Shown here: one piece after another, positions 12,506 through 24,036 of the stretch
Layout: each line of letters begins with the position of its first letter
Numbering within the stretch: position 1 is the stretch's first letter
DNA from: Perognathus longimembris pacificus
Taxonomy: Eukaryota > Chordata > Mammalia > Rodentia > Heteromyidae
DNA length: 64,000 nucleotides
Direction: 5' to 3'
Assembly (NCBI RefSeq): GCF_023159225.1
Contig: NC_063180.1
Location: 8,801,297 to 8,865,296, forward strand
Translations under genes and position numbers: made by a program
The notes under the pieces: generated by a model
What the model saw: only the letters and a program-made list of their open reading frames with translations
What the model was told of the DNA's origin: nothing
Database searches by the model: none

Positions 12506-13326
12506 AGGTATTACTTCTCATGCAGGAGAATTTATAATGTATACTTGGGGTTCATATGCACACCCAGAGCTACTTGCTCATCACTTCCAGCTTGGGGTGG
12601 ATCAGCTGTGAGCATAACCTTGTCAACTAGAGTTGCAGACAGAATAGTTGAGCTGAAGAAGCAATAGAGTTACAGATTATCAGGGTCAGCATACCCAATG
12701 TTACAACACTGAGAAGCAAGCAACTGTGAAGCCTGATAACAGGAAGAGGATGCAGAAAAGCAAGGTTAGCCCATTGTAGAACAATGGTGCAGGGAGGTTT
12801 GGAGTGAGGTGCACACACAGCGCATGTGCTGGTCTTGTAGGGAAAGGGCCCTGTTGAGCTGTGTAGAGCACAATCTGTGTAGATGATAGCACAAATCTTG
12901 AAAACTCTGTTTCATCAGAGCAGATTGTCACCATAAGACATTTATGAGAAGATTTCCCTGGTAGGTCTCAGTTCAGTGACAGTGCAAGGATCTTTTGTCT
13001 TCTCTTGTTGCAAGTTTTCCTGCATTCCATCCCCCCAGCCCCCCAGCTCTGCAGAAGCCAATGCATTTGAATGTACCTCAGCTTTGCCACTTACCCTCCT
13101 TCAAGCATTCAAATGATCTTTTTATCATCCCAGTCCACAGAGCATGGCTTCTTAACCCTCTGCCAAAGATCACTCAGTGAATGAAGCCAAATGCATGGCT
13201 TTAGAGCTGTGTTGACTCTAGTGTTTGAGCAATTGTCTGATTACAATACACCTAGTATTTTCTTTATCCTTGAGCCATGAAGGCAGCTTGTCCCTGGCTT
13301 CAGTGTAAAGGTGGCATTTGCAGGTG

Positions 13327-13328
<2 letters not shown>

Positions 13329-13371
<43 letters not shown>

Positions 13372-13378
13372 TGTGTGT
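13329..13378. repeat. (GT)n microsatellite
   Basis: About 50 bp of GT with a single GTAT interruption; no SINE adjacent. Confidence 0.97.
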
Positions 13379-13752
13379 CTTTTCTTCTCGGCATAAGATA
13401 AGATTCTGGTTATTCTAAAAGATGAAGAGAACAGGGCTTCAGTTATTTCTCATATTCACACTAGAACCTTATGGTATGCATTCTGCAGAAATGTATCTCA
13501 TGAAAAACTGCCTGGTGCATAATTCTGATTAGGAAATGGACCCCATGGGATAGCCATACACAGTGCATGTGTTCTTGGAGAAGGTTAGGGCAGTTGGCAT
13601 CCACATTATTTTGTATCACATTTTATTTTGCATCTTGCTTCTTTGCTGTTTGCTGTCTGTGTTCACAGTCTCTGTGTACAGTTGTAAGCTAGACTTACAA
13701 GGTGTGCTAGCTTTGTATGCACAAAGGTATCTCCCATAGAAGAGTGTCTGTA

Positions 13753-13831
13753 TTGGCTGTGAACAGTGAACCTCAAGTCTCAGACTCTTGAGTAGCTATG
13801 AATACAGATGTGAGCCACTGCTTCTTGGCTG
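13753..13831 (-). repeat. 7SL-type SINE, left-part fragment
   Basis: CTCAGACTCTTGAGTAGCTATGAATACAGATGTGAGCCACTGC is the minus-strand 5' end of the 7SL-like SINE part; the right part is missing. Confidence 0.7.
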
Positions 13832-14754
13832 AAACTGTGCTTTCTAGACAACTCTTGCCAACTTTGGCTCTGATTATCTCAGTAGGAACCAAAAGGATAG
13901 TCAGGAAAAAAACCTTCAAATTTCCTGGTCTGTGCAAGTTATATCCCTTCCCAAGGATTTGCACAGGAGTGTGTTATTAGTGTCTCACCAAATTATCTGA
14001 CATAAAAATATAGCAATATGATGGTTCTTTTATCCAATTTCAGCTATAAAATCATATTTTCTATATACCTGAGAACATAGAGGCTTGTTTAACTTGGAAT
14101 CACAATACTTCCAGATCAGGCTTCTAGTGCCATCATTAGGAATGAGCAGGTCATGGTAAGGTCTTTCCTCAATATCTTTTTTTTAAAATTGAAAAACACC
14201 TTTTCCTATTCATCTCCATCTATATTTTTACCCCAGGAGCCCAGCACACACCTACCTGGTGCATGTTGGCTAATTCAGGTCTTTCATTTGGAGGAGGCAC
14301 CTTATCCTCTCTTCCATACCTCATATCAGACCCTACTCAAGCATGCACGCCCTATGACATATCTTTTCTCAACCTATCCTGGAGTATCAAACAAAATAGG
14401 TGATGGTGCAGTCATGACTTACAGTAATTACTAGGTTTTCCTGCAAAGACAGGACAGCGAGGCAGAATTGGCATTGGCCATGTATTTATAAGCTTTCATC
14501 TGTGAGGGACTATCCACTGTCACTTTCTTTTTTTTGTCAGGGCTTTAAGGGGCTTGAAAAGTTTCAGAGAAGTGTGGAGATAGTGTCTGATTCAATTAGA
14601 GTCTGGCTTTCTGAGTGGTCTTGAATTATATTTGGTTTCTAAAATCTTCAATCAGCTCATTATCTGTTTTTTCTGTGACTGGGGAAATCTCACACTGGGG
14701 AGACTTGGAAGGACTGGGCCACCTCTCAGGGCTTTCTTATGACATGTTTTAAGT

Positions 14755-14798
14755 CCAGAGGGCAGAATGGGTACCTCCAGAGGGCAGAACGGGTACCT
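14755..14798. repeat. tandem duplication of a 22-bp unit
   Basis: Two adjacent 22-bp copies (14755-14776 and 14777-14798), starting CCAGAGGGCAGAA and ending GGGTACCT, differ at a single position (T versus C). Isolated in otherwise unique sequence. Confidence 0.95.
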
Positions 14799-15009
14799 GA
14801 ACAGGACAGATACTAAGCAGGGTTTTTGCCTTTGTGGAAAGAATGTGTGCTTTTATTTCCAAGGATACAGTTCTCCAGTCACTAATGGGATTTTGTCCTG
14901 TCTTCTGTGCTCTCTCAACAGCAACAATAACAAAAGGGAAAAAAGAAGCTTTTTATTGACACACTACATATGGATATTACAAAACATGCAATGACATCCA
15001 CTTTGATTA

Positions 15010-15125
15010 GAAAGAAACTGAGTGGTGGAGTGGATTGATCAAAGGTCTCAAGCTAGTTAGCTACTAAGAGATAGAATTGAGACCCAGGCCTGTTTGGTTC
15101 TGAATACCATCACCTTTCAACTGTA
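15010..15125 (+). repeat. MIR SINE fragment
   Basis: AAACTGAGTGGTGGAGTGGATTGATCAAAGGTCTCAAGCTAGTTAGC, then GAATTGAGACCCAGGCCTG, gives the second half of the MIR core (…gaaactgaggc…aaggtcacacagctagt…ggattcgaacccaggtctg). Confidence 0.65.
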
Positions 15126-15879
15126 TTATTTTTCATTGCTTACTTGGGTGAGGAGTTCCATTGTACCTTTTAGGTCATAGCTCCCATCTGGGCTGAACTT
15201 CAGTAGTTCATAAGTATTTGTAGCTTTGCAAGAGTATTCTCCAGTTTTAGCTGTCATGTTAGGAACCTGGACAAGAGTGGGGACAAGCTTTGGGGTCTGG
15301 GAGGGACAAGGGGACCATTACAACACATGTCATCAAGTGCATTTTCTATCCTGAAAGTTACATATCTTTAAGAAGAGGCTGAGGTAAAGACAAAATGCTT
15401 TAAAACTTTCGAAAGAAGAAAAAAAAAACCCAACAGCAATAGATATGGGTACTTAGGTTCCAGACCTTCACTTTTTAAATATGTGATAGAATACTTTCCT
15501 TCTTGAATTTTCATCACAGTCAGTCACATGATTCCTCTTAGTCCTCTTATGGACCCATTGCCTCAGTAACATGACATAAGGTAAGATGATAGGGCGACTT
15601 ATTGAAACAGCTTTTCAGGAATATGGGGAAGTGACAGCAGCTATCCCTAAGATAATGTTCTCAAGTGTATGTCTAAGGGGACTGTATTGTACTTTGTGGT
15701 ATGTTTTATAAGTTCTGCTTTGTATCCATCTCATCCTTAGGTGTCTGGACCCTGAGACTCCTAATGTGAGATCCTTTATTTAGGATACCATTCCCACCAT
15801 CCTTACCTTCTGTAGTTGGCAAGGGCTAGGGGCAGAAGACATGTAAACATATTTTCCAGATTTCCTGGCATCTCCTTTA

Positions 15880-16260
15880 CCACCAGGGCGATTTTATCTG
15901 GAAATGGGGATTATCATTAATACTTGAGCATCACCCAAGGAAACTGGTTTTAATTACAGCTCAGTGGCTACAACAAGGGAACTGGAATCAGGTGTTCAGT
16001 CAGTGGAGCGGTTTAGTTACAGGGTAATTAGAAGTCCCCACTACCCCCACCCAGATGCCTAATGAATGCAAATGGGCAACAGGAGACCAATAAACAGATG
16101 TCTCTGTTGTTTGTGAATTTTATTATGGAGGAGAAAAAAGGTTATTGCGTAAATCAGAACAGAAAGCCCATGCAAATTATGCTCTACTTTTAAACACTAC
16201 CAATCAATTAATATTCATTCCTCAGTGATTTGTTCTGTCCTCAAAACTTAGGAACTCTCA
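15880..16260. promoter_or_regulatory. candidate conserved non-coding element with two POU octamers
   Basis: Repeat-free block with two perfect ATGCAAAT octamers (POU/Oct sites) at 16066-16073 and 16170-16177. Homeobox-type cores are also dense (TAATTA at about 16026-16031, CAATTAAT near 16206, CCTAATGAATG at about 16058). Such clustering in unique DNA suggests an enhancer, but this is inference; conservation cannot be seen from one sequence. Confidence 0.3.
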
Positions 16261-16604
16261 TTCCCTTTCTGTAGAGTTCTCCTGTTCTATCTGGAAGGCA
16301 TAAGTGAGATTCCTTCTCATAGGAATATCATGATCCATAATCTTAGTATGCTAGAAGTGTTCAGAGGTAGTGACCCTCTAGTTTCCATGGCTACTTGTGA
16401 TATAAAAAGAGGGACTCATGGCTATCTTGAAAGCCTCTAGAATAGCTTACCTAGAAAATTAAGCTGTCCTCATGTCTTTTAAAGTGTTCAGAGTAGACAT
16501 GTATTTTTTATTTTGAAGAAAACGAAGAACTTTAATCTTCTCCCAGAGTTAAGAGGAATTTTGAGTCCCTCTAGTCTCTCCATAGGCAGGTGGTTAACAT
16601 TTCT

Positions 16605-16968
16605 TTTTTCCCCCTGAAACATTTAATTAAAAAGTTAATTTTATTATATTATTGGTATTATTATTTCTTTATTTTTATTATGTTTAAGTAGTTGTACAAA
16701 AAGAGTTCCAATTTAACATGTCAGTTTATGAGTACAATGCATCTTGATCAATGTCACCCTTTCCATCATTCTCCCCCATCTTGGATTTTATTACTATTTA
16801 TAATCTACACATAACAATTATACATATTTGTGGGTATAGACATTTTTCAAGACAAGATGTTAAAAAATGTACAAAAGAACATTTGATCTCACCGATCATC
16901 AGGGAAATTCAAACCAAAACCAGTGAGGCATCAACTCCCCTCAGTTAGAATGGAGGGCTTACATACAT
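16605..16968. mobile_element. old L1 with 5' inversion
   Basis: 16640-16800 matches the minus-strand L1 3' region also seen near 35040 and 44860 (TTTAAGTAGTTG, CATCTTGATCAATGT, CATCATTCTCCCCC). 16840-16960 instead runs on the plus strand and is ORF2 (ATCAGGGAAATTCAAACCAAAACCAGTGAGGC...). The opposite orientation of the two halves is the signature of twin priming. Borders are approximate. Confidence 0.65.
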
Positions 16969-17179
16969 GTACAAGATGCCCTTGGCCTTGAGCCTCTGTT
17001 TCCCTGAATAACTCAGTTATAGAGCACCTTCCTGCTCTGAGGCATGCACCCTCACATTCCCAAGTGCCCTATCTGAGTTGAAGATTCTTCTTTACTTCTC
17101 AGCCTTTCCCTGTACCCCTACCTCAAGGCCCTGACTTGTCATTGAAAATGTTAGCCTGTCAGGCTACTTACCATTAGAG

Positions 17180-17525
17180 ATTTAAGCCAGAAAATTATTT
17201 TTCTCAGCTCTATATATGGAGGCTGGAAGTCCAGATGGAGGTGTCAGGGAAGAATACTCCTGGGAGCTCTTTGGCTTGAAGATGGCCATCTTCTGCCTAT
17301 CTGTTCACATTCATCTTTTTATTGGATATCCATGCCTTACTCTCCTTTTACTATGAACACACAGTCATATTGGATAAGAGCCCTAGACCTCACAACCTCA
17401 CTTAGCCTTCTTTATATCTCTGAAGACTACAGTCACATTCTGAGGTAATGCAGGTAAGAGTGAGTAGGAATTTAATATCTGAATTTGGAGATGGGGTCAA
17501 TTCAATCCAAAACATTGACTTTAGT
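17180..17525 (-). repeat. MLT1-like MaLR fragment
   Basis: GGAGGCTGGAAGTCCAGATGGAGGTGTC, CACAGTCATATTGGATAAGAGCCCTAGACC and CAGTCACATTCTGAGGTAATG match the reverse complement of an MLT1-type MaLR. Ancient and non-coding. Confidence 0.65.
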
Positions 17526-17618
17526 GTATGTTTGGAAACATGAAAGGATTGTTATAAAAATTTAAATAACCTAAAATTGAACAGTAGTCCTTTTATCTTC
17601 TTTATATTTTCTTCTCTG

Positions 17619-17620
<2 letters not shown>

Positions 17621-17672
<52 letters not shown>
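17621..17672. repeat. (GT)n microsatellite at a SINE tail
   Basis: A pure GT run of about 26 units directly abutting the 3' end of the minus-strand SINE at 17673-17882, so it reads as (CA)n after the SINE tail. Confidence 0.97.
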
Positions 17673-17673
<1 letters not shown>

Positions 17674-17882
17674 TCCCTATCCTGGTGCTTGAATTCATGT
17701 GAGGGTGCTGTCTCTGAGAGTACTCTACCACTTGAGCTGTGGAGCTCCAATTCTGGCTTTTTGATGGTTAATTGGAAATACCAGTCTCATGTGCTTTCCT
17801 ACCTGGGATGGCTTTGGAGACCCTCAGATCTCAGCTTTCTGAGTAGTCAGGATTACAAGTATGAGCTACTGGTGCCTGGCTT
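17673..17882 (-). repeat. dimeric 7SL/Geo-type SINE
   Basis: Both parts are visible on the minus strand: right part 17680-17745 (GGTGCTTGAATTCATG..., TACCACTTGAGCTGTGG), left part 17760-17880 (GGTTAATTGGAAATA..., CTGAGTAGTCAGGATTACAAG). Confidence 0.9.
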
Positions 17883-18804
17883 ATTGTTTTTAACCAACCT
17901 GAGCTCCAGCTTCTCAACACATTGCTTAATATTTATCATGATTTTTTTAAAGCATAAATGCATCCATTGGTATTTTTGATCCTACCTTAATAAAACAGGA
18001 GAATAAAAATATTCTCAATTTATGACTGTACATCTTCCAATATTTGAAACCATCCTGAATAGTGTAATTTAAATTGGTGAATTTTATGTGTGAATTTTAG
18101 AACTATAAATATACTTTTTAACCTTCTTGGTCTCCTGTTCATATCTTGTACTTCTACTCATTTCTCAGTAAGGAACAGTACCAAAACCTCAGAGCACTCT
18201 GCTCTCTTCTGCTCTGTTCCTATCCCAGGGCTCACAGAAGTGTTTGGCATTCAGAGGACCCTAAGGCCAGCCTCAGTCTCAGGCTCTCTCACTCTCTACT
18301 GGAGACTGCTGATGGGAATATACTTTGTTCCTTATTGGTGTGGGTTATGACATCCCCCCTGGCCCCTTTGTAGAAGACAGAAAACTCTGGGGTTGCTTTT
18401 AGTTTGGGTCAATTTTCTCTTTTGAGCAGGAAATGTTTCTCTACCCAGTGGTACTTGAAGATTTATACTGTAAAAAGTGAGTATTTTTCCTGGACCACAT
18501 TGTTGTATAGGAACATGTTAGTGATGCAAATACTCAGGCCTTACTCTGACCTATTGAATTTCACTCTGGAGTGAGCTTCAGTTGTCTGTTTTAACCCTTC
18601 CCCTCCATACTTTAATTACGTTTAAATGTGAAAACTACTGAACTAACTGACAGACTTAAATGACATCAAGGCACAAAAGATTGGTTACAAATCAGTAATT
18701 AATGTATGTAAGATACTATGTTTTCCTATGGAGTAGATAATTATATCTGGGAAACTTTTGGTTGTACCACATGAGGTCAAGGAGGAGATTTGGTGGGATT
18801 AATA
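17883..18804. other. unannotated sequence
   Basis: No recognisable repeat or exon. Contains ordinary short frames only. Confidence 0.4.
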
Positions 18805-19035
18805 TTTCTTAAGGACTAGCTATGTGCTGGGCACTGATATAGATTGTTTCATGAGATCTCACTGATTCTGCACAATAATTCTATGATGTATGACTGCAAT
18901 TCCTCCTTCATAAGTAGAGAAACTAGGGCACAAAGGACTTAAGTTGCTTTGTTAAGGTCACAGGAAGGGGTGGGACCAGGCCCACACCACCTCTGTGCCA
19001 TGTGGCTCCAGTGCCTCTGTCTGCTTTACCACATC
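18805..19035 (+). repeat. MIR SINE, nearly full length
   Basis: ACTAGCTATGTGCTGGGCACTGATATAG, ATAATTCTATGATGTATGACTGCAATTCC, GAGAAACTAGGGCACAAAGG and AAGGTCACAGG give most of the MIR core in order. Well preserved for a MIR. Confidence 0.8.
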
Positions 19036-19099
19036 TGTTCCTTTCTGCAACCTTCCTGCATAATCTTTTCCCATTGAGAGAGGAAGAAACTTATTTAAA

Positions 19100-19494
19100 A
19101 GAACAACAGTGGACACAAAGTCATCGTAAAGAACATTGATGATGGTATCCCAGATCAGCCCTTCAGCCATGCTTTGGTGGCAGAAATGGATGGCTGTCCC
19201 TGAAAAGTGACAGCTAACATGGGAATAAAAAGATTGTCAAAAGGTCAAAAGTCCTTTGTGAAGGTTTCTAACTATGACCGCCTTATGCCCACAGGGTACT
19301 CTGTGGAGATCCCCTCAGACAGTACTAGTCAGCAAGGATGTCTTTAGAGACCCAGCTCTTAAACACAGGGCTGACAGAGGCCAAGGTCAAGATGGAGGAG
19401 AGATTCAAGACTGCAAGAACAAGTGGTTCTTCCAGAAGCTTCAGCCTTAGATTTTGTTTGTTTTCATCATTAAAAATAAAGGTGAAAAAAAAGG
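19100..19494 (+). pseudogene. RPL27-ps: processed pseudogene of ribosomal protein L27, 5'-truncated
   Basis: The sequence aligns by eye with RPL27 mRNA from about codon 16 to the 3' UTR: AAGAACATTGATGATGG, CCATGCTTTGGTGGC, GACAGCTAACATGGG, CCTTATGCCCACAGGGTACTC, CAAGGATGTCTTTAGAGACCCAGC and AACAAGTGGTTCTTCCAGAAGCTTC, then stop, ATTAAAAATAAA signal and an A-rich tail. There are no introns, so it is a retrocopy. Frameshifts and a premature TGA (after GGCTGTCCC) break the frame. It keeps the codons for the GAGGCC(AAGGTCAAG) stretch that the 25 kb copy lacks, so the two are independent insertions or diverged early. RPL27 is a large-subunit ribosomal protein; this copy has no coding potential. Confidence 0.95.
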
Positions 19495-19499
19495 AGACT

Positions 19500-21182
19500 A
19501 CTAGCTAATCTGCAAAATAAAGAAAAAAAGAAGTCTTGTTTATCTCTTTTCTTTATTTGCAATAGGAAAAGAAACCAGCAGGCGGCAATGTGCTAAAGAG
19601 AATCAAGCTTGCAAATCAGATGAGGATGGGCTAACTAATGTACCAGTTAAACACTTTTTGTTCAATTGAGAACATTTTGGCCATTGTTGACTAAATCTAT
19701 GACAAGTGGGCATAATAAGACTCATCTCAGAATGTCTACGAGATTCAAAAGAACCTAAAGTTCCCTGTGCACAGTGACAAATCCGGAAGGTGAATCCTTT
19801 GCTTGCCTCTTTCTTCTGTACAGCATATATTCTGTGGAAAAGTAAAGTCGAGAAGTAGGTCATGATTTTATACAGGACTCGTAGTTGCAAACAAATGAAA
19901 ATGGAATTTCTGATTTCATGGTTTCTAGATACAATCCACTATTCCTTTGGAGGGGATTTCAAAGCTACTGTTAGCCTACACTTGTAAAAGGATAGAGTGA
20001 GGTACCTTTTGGCTTGGTAAAGCATGATTTAAAAACCATTGCTCTGGGCCACTGATTGTCAGGAAGCAGAGGGGTGCTTAACCACAGCCTTGTTCTGTGG
20101 GTTAGTACTTGCCTTCATGGCTGGCAAGTAGAGCTGCTCTTGGGAATAGGCAGAACTGACATATAAACCTCATCAGCAAACCAAATATTGCTTACTCCTC
20201 CAGGGAGGCTTCCTTACCAGCCTACTTAGAATCCATGCTTTCTATGTGTCTCAAGACTGCTTATTAGCGAACAACAGGAATAAGTATTCTTCAGAAGAAA
20301 TGTGTGAGGAAGATTCATTCACCATGCAATTTTAAATCTTCCTCATGAATCTTGTTCATAAATCCCTGCTGAACGTAAAATGATTAAGGTAATAAAGAAG
20401 CTTTGTCATTTCATTGACCTACTATTGACCCTCATAAAAAGTCATCATGAATTTAAAATTTTAGTGTGTGGTTACTGATATCATTTTAGCTTTCCATATT
20501 CTTTACTTTCTCTAGTAATTGTTGCTTTAGATCATTTTTTTCAATAACTATCCAGTATATATTATATGTAACTCCCACAATTTCCAAGAAACTTTCTGAT
20601 GGCCTGAAAGATTATTGTACTACAATAGGAAAAGTGTGAGTTTTCAGTATAAATGCCCATTTATGTGACCAGAGAGTCTCGATACTCATTTTCAGCCTAC
20701 TGTGAGGAAACAAATCCTATCTAGGTTATAGGGTCTTTCACATGACATAAGTTAGCCAATCAGTGCATTGTGTCTTATGACCATGGTGATTCATTTAGGC
20801 AGAGACCCCAGACCTAGGTTTTGATGAGGTCAACAAGGCCTTACACAGGGACTGTGGACATAGTTTTTATAATCTTGATATTATGTCAATGGAAATATAA
20901 ACCGTTGGGCCCAATCCTGAGGATTCTAGGATGAATCTATCAAAAGAGCTATGTGTTTGAGACTCTGCATGGTCTTTGTAGTAAAACCAAAACTCAGCTA
21001 ATTTTATCTGTAGAGTTTTGGGTTTATAGAAATAAGTAACTTTTTGGACATTTTACTTAAACTTATTAGATATAGTTGTCTGCTACCAAGTTATCAAGAA
21101 TCCTGACTTATTATTTATAAACTCATTCTTTTTGGTTAATTGGAACCATATAAGTTGATACTTGGAAGGAAAAATATGTATC
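19500..21182. other. unannotated sequence with one inverted repeat
   Basis: Mostly unique AT-rich DNA. Its one visible structure is an 11-bp perfect inverted repeat (TGAGGAAGATT at 20305-20315 and AATCTTCCTCA at 20335-20345, 19-bp loop). No exon recognised. Confidence 0.45.
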
Positions 21183-21190
21183 ACCTAGTT

Positions 21191-21407
21191 CAGGGATTGG
21201 TAACATTTTTTTCCTCAAAGGGACAGATGGTAAATGTTTCGGGCTTTGTAGGCCAGATGGTCATTTTTGAAACTATTCAAAAGTGGTATTATAGCTAGAT
21301 AGCAGCTATAGACAATATGTAAATAAATCAGCATGGTTATGTTCTAATAAAACTTTATTTATAGAGCAGATGGAGGACTCATTGTTGGCTATAGTTTACC
21401 AACCTTG
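21191..21407 (+). mobile_element. hAT-Charlie non-autonomous element
   Basis: The ends CAGGGATTGGTAA and TTACCAACCTTG form a terminal inverted repeat. The body (AAAGGGACAGATGGTAAATG, GGCTTTGTAGGCCAGATGG, ATAAAACTTTATTTATAGAGC) matches a Charlie-type MER element. Flanks ACCTAGTT (21183-21190) and ATCTAGTT (21408-21415) agree at 7 of 8 bases, the 8-bp target duplication expected for hAT. Confidence 0.88.
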
Positions 21408-21419
21408 ATCTAGTTGAAT

Positions 21420-21510
21420 TTGTCTCATTTTAACAGAAGGAAACCAAGGTTTATAGAAGTCAAGTGGCCTTACATCAGCGGACCATTTAGTTCCGGGTCA
21501 AGCTGAGATG
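21420..21510 (+). repeat. MIR SINE fragment
   Basis: TGTCTCATTTTAACAGAAGGAAACCAAGG and AAGTCAAGTGGCCTTACATCAG resemble the MIR core; diverged. Confidence 0.5.
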
Positions 21511-23579
21511 AAGCACTTAGCTTATTACTTTCCTAGTGCTCCATATTTCCAACCCTTAATGTTGTTTGACATAGAAGATTGTATGTGAATGCAAAAGCCT
21601 GATCCACATTCTTACAGTTTCTGCCTGTGAGGTTGGAGAAGATAAAATCTGAGTAATGTCCTGTTGATTTGAGTGAGTTGCCCCAGCTGTTTGGATATGG
21701 CTGAATGTTCATCTCTGATCACCAGAGAGATTTATAGGAAAAGTTGGGCTATTCTCAAGGACCAGGTTAGACTCTAAGCATTTTCTGAGGTGAAGTTATT
21801 TTCATGTGGTACAAATAATTGGATATGGTTATCAGTTTTCATCACTGAATGGCAGTATAAGGGCCATTTCCCACCTAACCTATGGATTCTAAGAAATGAC
21901 AAGTTTTCCCATCTTTATTTTGGTCTAGTTCAGCTTTTCCAATAGCTTTTCTTTAGTCCCTCTTCAAATATCATTTTTTTCTGTGAAAAATTTTATTTTT
22001 GACCAAGTTAATTCTTTCGTCAGGTCCTCTGCTTAGCATATACCTTTGGTACACTGTAAGAAGTTTTACTCATTGGCATGTTACATTGTAATGTTTTCTT
22101 TATTGCTCAGCATTTGAATATTTTGTCATTCTTCAAGCCCAAATTGGTAATGTTGACTTTTATTTCTTTCATTTCATTCCCCTGTGACAGTGTTGTAGCT
22201 GGGGAAGTGGGTTTGTAAAGGCTGCCTGACACCTCACTGACTCTGAACCCACATAGTTATCGTACATGAAGGGCTAACTCCGACTCAGGCCAAGATGATT
22301 TTATTTTGAGAAGAGCAAGATGTCCAGCACCACAGTATTAGAACAACTGTGGTCCTTCACACTGGAATGACAGCTTTATGATGAATTCCAAATAGAAAGA
22401 ACTCATATCCCCACCACAGCCTTTAGAGAAGCTGACACTCAGACAAAATACATACTTGAAGGAATATTCAATTATGTAGTGAAGAGAGAGACAGAGAGAC
22501 AGAGAGAGCTGTGATATTGTGCAATCACTCCTCCGATCAAGAAACAAATAGGGGAAGTTTACTTCCAAACATTTGCAGGTATTTGACATATGGATTGGTA
22601 ATTCTGAACAGGTTTAAACAAGTTCTTGGACTGTCTCATGTATGTTTCCTCACAGAGAAATGAAAGCAAAAAATTTGCTATGACAAAGAAACTGTGAATT
22701 GGTCAATTTGGGACCACAAAAAGCTCCTCAGGCGCTGGAAAAAATATGGTGAGCACCAGAACTGTTCCTTTAGCCACATTGATTTTGTTAAATATTAGAC
22801 AAGTTATTATTATAAAATGATTTCTATGTCTCAATATTCTTGCTAGTTTCCTTGGGCAGAAAGATGGATTCAGAACACATTCTTTGTTGTCCATTAAATA
22901 TTTATGTGTATAATAAATTATGTTTTCACCATAGTGTTGGACCAGCCAATTAATAAATTCTTTTCTAGACTTTTAATACCACTTATCAATGAGGATCTCC
23001 ATGCACTATATCTAGCTACATTCAGGTGGTCGTTACTTGATTTTTTATAGTCATGGTTTTGGTATCTTGAGTGAAGATAAGCTTCCTGCAGTATTCTATC
23101 TTAACGAGACTTATTTCTGCTGGGACCTGCTATCCATTATACTAGCACACAGACAGACCACTATCTTGACATATGTTTTCATGGCTTCCTATGGACAAAT
23201 TCCTATTGACAATCTTTACTGCTGAAGAGTTACGTCTGTGGCTTTGGAAGATCTGAAAACAATTCTTCCAGTTCCAGCCATTTGTTCTCCAAATAACATC
23301 ATTGAATTCTTTACTTTCCAAAATAACATGCTTGCTTCCAGCTGGTTTTGAAATGTTTTTAAAATGAATTTTACCACTGGCTTCAAGAATCCAGTTTAAG
23401 ATTCAAGAATCCAGATTAAGAGAAGTCTGGCCTCAACAGAAGTGCAGAACAGAAGTGGTTCTGTTTCCTCCATTTTAGCAGCTATTACCCCATGGAGGGT
23501 GCCGAAATTCCTAATGCCCCCAACCAACACTGTGATTACACATCTTAGGCCACTTTATTTGTAAAGAACACTTTTTGCT
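21511..23579. other. unannotated sequence with one short tandem repeat
   Basis: Mostly unique. A GAGACA-rich patch lies at 22485-22508. A 20-bp unit is duplicated in tandem at 23382-23401 and 23402-23421 (TTCAAGAATCCAG[T/A]TTAAGA), one mismatch. No exon recognised. Confidence 0.5.
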
Positions 23580-23839
23580 GAGATCCAGTAAATTTTAAAT
23601 TCTTTTTTCTTTATTGAAAAGGTGGTGAGCAGGAGGATTACCATTACATAAGTAAGGTAATGAGTAGCATTTGTTTTTAAAAAATGGTACCCCATTCTTC
23701 ATTTTCTCCAGCTAGTCCCTCCCTGCTCCCCTCCCCTTCAAGTTGTAAGGCTGATATTCAACCTATTGTTGAGTATCATTGTTGTCCTTGACCTGCCATT
23801 TCTGTGATTCCCTTCCCTTCCCCTAGTTGAATACTTGTT

Positions 23840-24036
23840 TTTTTGCCAGTCTTGAGGCTTGGGACTCAGGGCCTGGGCACTGTCCTTAAGCTTCTTTTTG
23901 CTCAAGACTAGCACTCTACCTTTTGAGCCACAGTGCCACTTTGAGCTTTTTCTGTTTATGTGGTGCTGAGGAATTGAATCCAGAGCTTTGTGCATACTGA
24001 GCAAGCACTCTACCACTAAGTCACATTCCCAGCCCC
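23840..24036 (-). repeat. IDL-Geo-type SINE nested in L1
   Basis: Minus-strand copy: Geo-like right part 23845-23955 and ID-like left part 23955-24036 (reads GGGCTGGGAATGTGACTTAGTGG from its 5' end). It interrupts the L1 3' UTR, so it is younger than the L1. Several substitutions from the young consensus. Confidence 0.9.

Noticed and set aside
17623..17979. Plus-strand frame beginning with repeated VCVCVC
   Set aside because: It is a translation of the (GT)n run and the adjoining SINE, not a gene.
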